Assembly: GCF_024295805.1 (NCBI RefSeq)
Contig: NZ_JANCLX010000043.1
Coordinates: 1 to 64,000, forward strand
DNA: 64,000 bases
DNA from: Streptomyces cucumeris
GTDB lineage: Bacteria; Actinomycetota; Actinomycetes; Streptomycetales; Streptomycetaceae
Direction of reading: 5' to 3'
The translations under genes were made by a program, and so were the position numbers. Under the pieces are notes generated by a model. The model was not told the origin of the DNA and did no database searches. It saw only the letters and a program-made list of their open reading frames with translations. Numbering within the stretch: the stretch's first letter is position 1; the number at the start of each line of letters is the position of its first letter. This document shows positions 59,527-64,000 of the stretch, one piece after another.

Positions 59527-60273
59527 ATGCGCGTTCTTCGACACGTCCTCGTTGTCCTGGGGTCGCTGCTGCTGCTGTGCAGCGGTGGCTCGGCTGTGGC
59601 GCAGCCCGCCGCCGGGTTCGTCGCCATGGGGCTGGTTCCCTCCTCTTCCCAGGCCGGTACGTCCGACCCGAAGACCACCGGTGGTACGGGCGGGGGCGGT
59701 AACGGCCGCCCGGCGCCGTGTCCGATCGCGGACCGCGTGGGGGGCACGAACAGTGCGCCCGCCAATCCGCAGCAGTACTACGAGGGTGACTGGCGGCTCG
59801 GCCCCCGGTATCTGCCCCGCACCGGCCCGATCGGCCGGATGCTGGAGGGCTACCAGCGACTGGACGGCTACCGCACCTCCGCGGCCTTCCTCAACTGCTA
59901 CTGGAACGAGACCACCAACGGCTGGTGGTACCCGTACCCGGACGGCTGGACGCTGCTGAACGGCGAGCCGCTGAAGACCACCATCTCGCTGCGGACCGGC
60001 CAGAAGGTGGACCTCTTCGGCAGCGGTTTCGGTCATTTCCTCGCCCCGGCCGGAACCCCCTACACCGAGCGCGCGCTGCCGCCGAGCAACCTCAACACCC
60101 TCGATCCCAACTACCCGTTCGGGTATCACCTCTACAAGGTCACCAAGCCCTTCGTGGTGGAGGCGGGTCCGATCCGGTCCTGGTTCGGCCAGCCGGGAGG
60201 CGGTCTCCAGTACCTGACCGGCCCGACCGTCGCCCAGCTCGTCGCGGCCGGGAACCTGACCGCGCTCAACTGA
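59527..60273 (+). CDS. secreted TNT-domain (NADase-type toxin) protein
   Basis: 248 residues. A signal peptide (about 1-26, VLVVLGSLLLLCSGG core) and a low-complexity linker (about 40-62) are followed by a C-terminal TNT-like domain (about 150-248), named for the tuberculosis necrotizing toxin, an NAD glycohydrolase. Landmarks are FGSGFGHFLAPAGTPYTERALPP, the YPFGYHLYKV block and IRSWFGQPGGGLQY. Arg182, His201 and Gln222 are the candidate catalytic residues. Two cysteines (65, 124) may form a disulfide. The ATG at 59527 has AGGGG upstream. A small gene starts 6 bp later, as in toxin/immunity pairs. Activity inferred, not shown. Confidence 0.78.
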   Translation: MRVLRHVLVVLGSLLLLCSGGSAVAQPAAGFVAMGLVPSSSQAGTSDPKTTGGTGGGGNGRPAPCPIADRVGGTNSAPANPQQYYEGDWRLGPRYLPRTGPIGRMLEGYQRLDGYRTSAAFLNCYWNETTNGWWYPYPDGWTLLNGEPLKTTISLRTGQKVDLFGSGFGHFLAPAGTPYTERALPPSNLNTLDPNYPFGYHLYKVTKPFVVEAGPIRSWFGQPGGGLQYLTGPTVAQLVAAGNLTALN

Positions 60274-60279
60274 TCGCGG

Positions 60280-60657
60280 ATGCTGGTTCCCGTGGATCGC
60301 TGGGAACTGATCGGAGTCCTCCAGGAGGACCAGGTGCCGGACGCGCTGTACGACATCCCGGGAGTGCATGACATCCCGGTCCAGCCGGACGCCTACTACT
60401 TCCTGCGCCCCGCGCCGGAAGGAGGCTGGACGACCGGGCTGCGGGAGCGCTCGGCGGACCGTGACATGAACCGGTTCGCCACCGAGGACGAGGCGTGCCG
60501 GGACCTGCTGGCCAAGCTGAGAGCCCGGCCCCGGCCCCCGGACGGCGGGGGCGAGTCGGTCGAAAACCTCCTGGCCGAGGGCGAGGAGATCCGCCGTCAG
60601 GCGTGGGAAGAGGTGGAACGGGCACTGCGGGAGCGACGGCCCGACGAGGAGCGGTAG
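60280..60657 (+). CDS. hypothetical protein, candidate immunity partner of TNT protein
   Basis: Small cytosolic acidic protein, 125 residues, no signal peptide. It starts LVPVDRWELIGVLQEDQVPDALY; the N-terminal two thirds look like a compact alpha/beta domain and the C-terminal third is a charged helix (ENLLAEGEEIRRQAWEEVER). I do not recognise the family. It begins 6 bp after the secreted TNT-domain gene and ends at the shared terminator, so it is co-transcribed; an immunity or chaperone function is inferred from this position only. Confidence 0.6.
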   Translation: MLVPVDRWELIGVLQEDQVPDALYDIPGVHDIPVQPDAYYFLRPAPEGGWTTGLRERSADRDMNRFATEDEACRDLLAKLRARPRPPDGGGESVENLLAEGEEIRRQAWEEVERALRERRPDEER

Positions 60658-60690
60658 GGCGCGGCGGCGCCGGACCGGTGGCGGCAGCAC

Positions 60691-60728
60691 GGAAGCCGGC
60701 CGCCCCGGAAGGGGGCCGGCCGGCTTCC
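60691..60728. terminator. bidirectional terminator
   Basis: Arms GGAAGCCGGCCG / CGGCCGGCTTCC with an inner GCCCC / GGGGC stem and GGAA loop, between the TNT operon (+) and fadE (-). Confidence 0.85.
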
Positions 60729-60780
60729 ACCGCCGCTGGACGGCTTCGCTCAGGCTCTGCGGGTCGGCGTCACCGAGTGA

Positions 60781-62607
60781 TCAGAACGCGGACTCGTCCA
60801 GGTCCATCAGGCTCTGGTCGACGGTCTCGGCCAGCGAGCGCTGGACGGTGAGGCCCGGCAGGACCTCCTGCGCGAAGAACTTCGCGACCGCGATCTTGCC
60901 CTGGTAGAAGGAGCGGTCCTTCGCCGAGGCGCTGCCCACCTTCTCGCTGGCCACCGCCGCGCCCTTGAGCAGCAGGTAGCCGATGATGACGTCACCGGAG
61001 GCCATCAGCAGACGGGTGGAGTTCAGGCCGACCTTGTAGATCGACCTGACGTCCTGCTCGGTGGCGGCCAGGTCGGTGAGCATGGCGCCCACGATCGCCT
61101 CGAGGTCCACCGCGGCCTGGGCGAGCCGCTCGCGGGCCGGGGCCAGCTCCTCGCCGCCGACGGCCTCGGCCAGGAACTTCTTGATCTCCTCCGAGATGAT
61201 GGTCAGCGACTTGCCCTGGTCGCGGACGATCTTGCGGAAGAAGTAGTCCTGACCCTGGATCGCCGTGGTGCCCTCGTAGAGGGTGTCGATCTTGGCGTCC
61301 CGGATGTACTGCTCCAGCGGGTACTCCTGGAGGTAGCCGGAGCCGCCGATGGTCTGGAGCGACTGCGCGAGCTGCTCGTACGCCTTCTCCGAGCCGTAGC
61401 CCTTGACGATGGGCAGCAGCAGGTCGTTGAGGCCGTGGACCTCGGAGGCGTCCTCGCCCGCGTCCTCCTTGACCAGGATCTCGTCCTGGACGGAGGCGGT
61501 GTAGAGGACGAGCGAGCGCAGGCCCTCCGCGTACGCCTTCTGCGTCATCAGCGAGCGGCGCACGTCCGGGTGGTGGGTGATGGTGACGCGCGGGGCGGTC
61601 TTGTCGGTGAAGGCCGCCAGGTCGGCGCCCTGCACCCGCTCCTTGGCGTACTCCAGCGCGTTCAGGTAGCCGGTGGAGAGGGTGGCCATGGCCTTCGTGC
61701 CGACCATCATCCGCGCGAACTCGATGATCTTGAACATCTGGCGGATGCCGTCGTGCTTCTCGCCCAGCAGCCAGCCCTTGGCCGGACCACTGGCACCGAA
61801 GGTGAGCTCACAGGTGTTGGACGCCCGCAGGCCCATCTTGTGCTCGACGTTGGTGGCGTAGACGCCGTTGCGCTCGCCGAGCTCGCCGGTCTCCCAGTCG
61901 AAGTCGAACTTGGGGACGATGAACAGCGACAGACCCTTGGTGCCCGGTCCCGCGCCCTCGGGGCGGGCCAGCACGAAGTGGATGATGTTGTCGGAGAGGT
62001 CGTGCTCACCGGAGGTGATGAAGCGCTTCACCCCGTCGATGTGCCAGGTGCCGTCCTCCTGCTGGACCGCCTTGGTGCGGCCGGCGCCCACGTCCGAGCC
62101 CGCGTCCGGCTCGGTCAGCACCATGGTGGAGCCCCACTGCTTGTCCACCATGAGCTGAGCGATCTTCAGCTGCTCCTCGGTGCCCTCGTCGTGGAGCACA
62201 CCGGCGAAGGCGGGACCGGAGGCGTACATCCAGATCGGGGTGTTGGACCCGAGGATGGTCTCGGCCGAGCCCCACAGCAGCGAGCGCGGGCAGGAGGTGC
62301 CGCCCAGCGACTCCGGGACGCCCAGGCGCCACCACTCGGAGTCCATGTACGCCTGGTAGCTCTTCTTGAACGACTCGGGGATCGGCGCGGTGTTCGTGGC
62401 CGGGTCGAAGACCGGCGGGTTGCGGTCCGAGTCGGTGTACGAGTCGGCCAGCTCGTTCTCGGAGAGCCGGGATATCTCGGCGAGCACGCTCTTGGCGGTC
62501 TCGACGTCCATCTCCGCGAACGGACCGGTGCCGTACAGCTTGTCGCGCCCGAGCACCTCGAAGAGGTTGAACTCGATGTCGCGGAGATTCGACTTGTAGT
62601 GCCCCAT
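60781..62607 (-). CDS. fadE: long acyl-CoA dehydrogenase (FadE5-like)
   Basis: Acyl-CoA dehydrogenase of the extended type, 608 residues, acting in fatty acid beta-oxidation. An N-terminal ACAD extension (MGHYKSNLRDIEFNLFEVLG) is followed by FAD-binding segments (MVLTEPDAGSDVG, RFITSGEHDL) and the catalytic Glu region DTLYEGTTAIQGQDYF. A C-terminal helical extension of about 130 residues follows. Unlike the acyl-CoA dehydrogenase at 15.2 kb, the catalytic Glu is present. The ATG at 62607 has GGAG 9 nt upstream. An inverted repeat lies about 80 bp upstream. Confidence 0.92.
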   Translation of the reverse strand: MGHYKSNLRDIEFNLFEVLGRDKLYGTGPFAEMDVETAKSVLAEISRLSENELADSYTDSDRNPPVFDPATNTAPIPESFKKSYQAYMDSEWWRLGVPESLGGTSCPRSLLWGSAETILGSNTPIWMYASGPAFAGVLHDEGTEEQLKIAQLMVDKQWGSTMVLTEPDAGSDVGAGRTKAVQQEDGTWHIDGVKRFITSGEHDLSDNIIHFVLARPEGAGPGTKGLSLFIVPKFDFDWETGELGERNGVYATNVEHKMGLRASNTCELTFGASGPAKGWLLGEKHDGIRQMFKIIEFARMMVGTKAMATLSTGYLNALEYAKERVQGADLAAFTDKTAPRVTITHHPDVRRSLMTQKAYAEGLRSLVLYTASVQDEILVKEDAGEDASEVHGLNDLLLPIVKGYGSEKAYEQLAQSLQTIGGSGYLQEYPLEQYIRDAKIDTLYEGTTAIQGQDYFFRKIVRDQGKSLTIISEEIKKFLAEAVGGEELAPARERLAQAAVDLEAIVGAMLTDLAATEQDVRSIYKVGLNSTRLLMASGDVIIGYLLLKGAAVASEKVGSASAKDRSFYQGKIAVAKFFAQEVLPGLTVQRSLAETVDQSLMDLDESAF

Positions 62608-62685
62608 GGCGACGGCTCCGTAAGGCTCGGGAGGCAGGGTCCTCTGGCGTAACGCGTATCGATGCGATCTCGGACGCCATGATGC

Positions 62686-62697
62686 TACCCGTCGGTA
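62686..62697. promoter_or_regulatory. inverted repeat upstream of fadE
   Basis: TACCCGTCGGTA (TACC / GGTA arms, 4-bp spacer), about 80 bp before the fadE ATG and 50 bp before the divergent SseB gene. Possible fatty-acid regulator site. Confidence 0.4.
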
Positions 62698-62734
62698 ATA
62701 AAGGGCAACCCTCAAACGGTCAACTGTGACTCAG

Positions 62735-62740
62735 TACGCT
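62735..62740 (+). promoter_or_regulatory. -10 box of leaderless SseB-domain gene
   Basis: TACGCT seven bases before the ATG at 62748; no ribosome site. Confidence 0.5.
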
Positions 62741-62747
62741 TCAGGGC

Positions 62748-63245
62748 ATGTACGGCTACGACCAGAACGCGAGCGCAGGGCAGGGTTACGCCGCTCCGCC
62801 ACCTCCGCCGCAACAGCAGCCGCCGCTGTCGCACCATCCCCAGCCGGGTGCGGGATACGGCGAGCAGCCGCTGTACCCCGAGCCGTCGCCGCCGTCGCTG
62901 GCCGACGCGGTGCGCGCCTTCACCACCGGCTCGATGTCGGCGGAGGACTTCCAGCAGATCTTCGCGACCTCCAAGGTCTACTGCCCGCGCGGTGACAACC
63001 CCGGCTTCCTGGCCCTGCACAACACCCAGCAGCCGGTGATCCCGATGTTCACCTCGCTCAAGGAGCTGCGGCGGTACGCGGGCAAGGAGTCCAAGTACTT
63101 CGTCATCACCGGCGCCGAGGTGATCGACCTGCTGCCCACCGGCTACGGCTTCGTCCTCGATATGGAGGGTGAGCACCGGATGGTCTTCGACGCCAAGGCG
63201 GTCGAACAGATGGTCGATTTCGCGATGCGGCGCATGTACGGCTAG
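62748..63245 (+). CDS. SseB-domain protein
   Basis: 165 residues. The N-terminal 50 residues are Pro/Gln/Tyr-rich and probably disordered. The SseB N-terminal-like domain (about 52-160) has RAFTTGSMSAEDFQQIF, VYCPRGDNPGFLAL and LPTGYGFVLDMEGEHRMVFD. Function of the actinobacterial members is unknown. Leaderless start. Divergent from fadE. Confidence 0.82.
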   Translation: MYGYDQNASAGQGYAAPPPPPQQQPPLSHHPQPGAGYGEQPLYPEPSPPSLADAVRAFTTGSMSAEDFQQIFATSKVYCPRGDNPGFLALHNTQQPVIPMFTSLKELRRYAGKESKYFVITGAEVIDLLPTGYGFVLDMEGEHRMVFDAKAVEQMVDFAMRRMYG

Positions 63246-63271
63246 AGCGGCTGGGAGGCGCCCTTGCGGGT

Positions 63272-63304
63272 CGTTCATCCTTCAATTAAGTTGAATGATG
63301 AACG
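63272..63304. promoter_or_regulatory. 33-bp near-perfect palindrome upstream of pirin gene
   Basis: Outer arms CGTTCATC / GATGAACG and inner arms TTCAA / TTGAA, with only two non-pairing positions per arm, spaced around a TAA centre. Lies 16 bp before the pirin ATG and overlaps its likely promoter. Strong operator candidate, of the kind bound by MarR-type dimers. Confidence 0.7.
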
Positions 63305-63319
63305 ACCGAGGAGGCCGTC

Positions 63320-64000
63320 ATGCCCGCAGTGACCGTAGACAACCCGCTGACCCTGCCCCGTGTCGCGGCAGCGGCCGGTGCACGGCAGCGCCCAGCGCTG
63401 TCCGTCTCCACCGCGCCCAGCGGTTTCGAGGGTGAGGGATTCCCGGTGCGGCGGGCCTTCGCGGGCATCAACCACCGGTACCTCGACCCGTTCATCATGA
63501 TGGACCAGATGGGCGAGGTGGAGTACGCGCCCGGTGAGGCCAAGGGCACGCCCTGGCATCCGCACCGCGGTTTCGAGACGGTCACCTATCTGATCGACGG
63601 CACCTTCGTGCACCAGGACTCGCACGGCGGCGGGGGCACCATCAACGACGGTGACACCCAGTGGATGACCGCCGGATCCGGTCTGCTGCACATCGAGGCC
63701 CCGCCGGAGTCGCTGGTGATGAGCGGCGGGCTCTTCCACGGACTCCAGCTCTGGGTGAACCTCCCGGCCAAGGACAAGATGATGCCGCCGCGCTACCAGG
63801 ACATCGGCGGCGGCAAGGTCAGACTGCTGACCTCCGCCGACGGCGGCGCCCTGCTGCGGCTGATCGCGGGCGAGCTCGACGGCCACCGGGGCCCGGGGAT
63901 CACCCACACCCCGATCACCATGCTGCATGTCTCGCTCAGCCCCGGCGCCGAGCTGACCCTGCCGTGGAACCCCGGCTTCAATGCGCTCGCCTACGGGCTG
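63320..64000 (+). CDS. pirin family protein (3' end outside window)
   Basis: Cupin-fold pirin, at least 227 residues visible, possibly a quercetinase-type dioxygenase or redox-sensing regulator. The metal-binding residues of the N-terminal cupin lie in PWHPHRGFETVTYL (two His plus Glu) and the HIEAPPE block. The ATG at 63320 has a strong GAGGAGG site. The window ends before the C-terminal domain is complete. Confidence 0.88.
   Translation, partial: MPAVTVDNPLTLPRVAAAAGARQRPALSVSTAPSGFEGEGFPVRRAFAGINHRYLDPFIMMDQMGEVEYAPGEAKGTPWHPHRGFETVTYLIDGTFVHQDSHGGGGTINDGDTQWMTAGSGLLHIEAPPESLVMSGGLFHGLQLWVNLPAKDKMMPPRYQDIGGGKVRLLTSADGGALLRLIAGELDGHRGPGITHTPITMLHVSLSPGAELTLPWNPGFNALAYGL

Overview
The window is high-GC chromosomal DNA from an actinomycete, almost certainly Streptomyces. 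The evidence is strong G/C bias at third codon positions, many GTG starts, stop/start overlaps (ATGA, GTGA, TGATG), and long GC-rich intrinsic terminators. The gene order also matches what I remember of the central S. coelicolor chromosome around SCO3800-SCO3850. No rRNA, CRISPR array, prophage or complete insertion sequence is visible. It is mostly core genome with a few small mobile-looking palindromic repeats.

Left block (1-11.7 kb): two class E sortases (+). Facing them is the cell-wall and signalling operon fhaA-fhaB-pstP-rodA-pbpA-pknB (-), the actinobacterial growth and sporulation cassette in which a PASTA kinase, its PP2C phosphatase and two FHA readers sit with a SEDS glycosyltransferase and its partner PBP. 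A tRNA-Leu(CAG) gene follows, then an azoreductase gene divergent from an HxlR-type regulator. From 12 to 15 kb there are a DUF2252 protein, a J-domain-like protein and a rhodanese, ending in a 198-bp MITE-like element.

Catabolic block (15-31.4 kb): an acyl-CoA dehydrogenase lacking the usual catalytic Glu and preceded by a KstR-type operator; paaABCDE (phenylacetyl-CoA epoxidase); a DUF5819/HTTM membrane pair with a SpoU methyltransferase; paaN; a PaaH-type dehydrogenase; the TetR regulator paaR; bkdR; and a first bkdABC operon for branched-chain keto acid dehydrogenase. The palindrome ACCGAACGATCGGT occurs upstream of paaA and between paaN and paaH. A one-base variant lies upstream of bkdA, suggesting one TetR regulon spanning aromatic and branched-chain acyl-CoA catabolism.

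Middle block (31.4-47.2 kb): a molybdenum cofactor pair (mobA fusion, moeA), a potassium channel, a quinone oxidoreductase, the proteasome activator bpa, two divergent Hanks-type kinases, an APH-fold protein, a LuxR-type response regulator, and a second bkdABC operon. Two inverted copies of a palindromic element flank mobA. One copy is read through in frame inside moeA.

Right block (47.2-64 kb): a GntR/MFS pair, a mycothiol-type enzyme, a nitrilase-family hydrolase, a thioredoxin-NHL protein, an HTH-membrane protein, two lipoproteins, an AfsR/SARP-like regulator abutting an M18 aminopeptidase, a secreted TNT-domain (NADase-type) protein with a small partner gene, a FadE5-type acyl-CoA dehydrogenase, an SseB-domain protein and a pirin (cut by the window end).

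All family calls come from reading motifs and translations by eye. No database search was run. Several genes appear leaderless (a TANNNT box 6-7 nt before the start codon).
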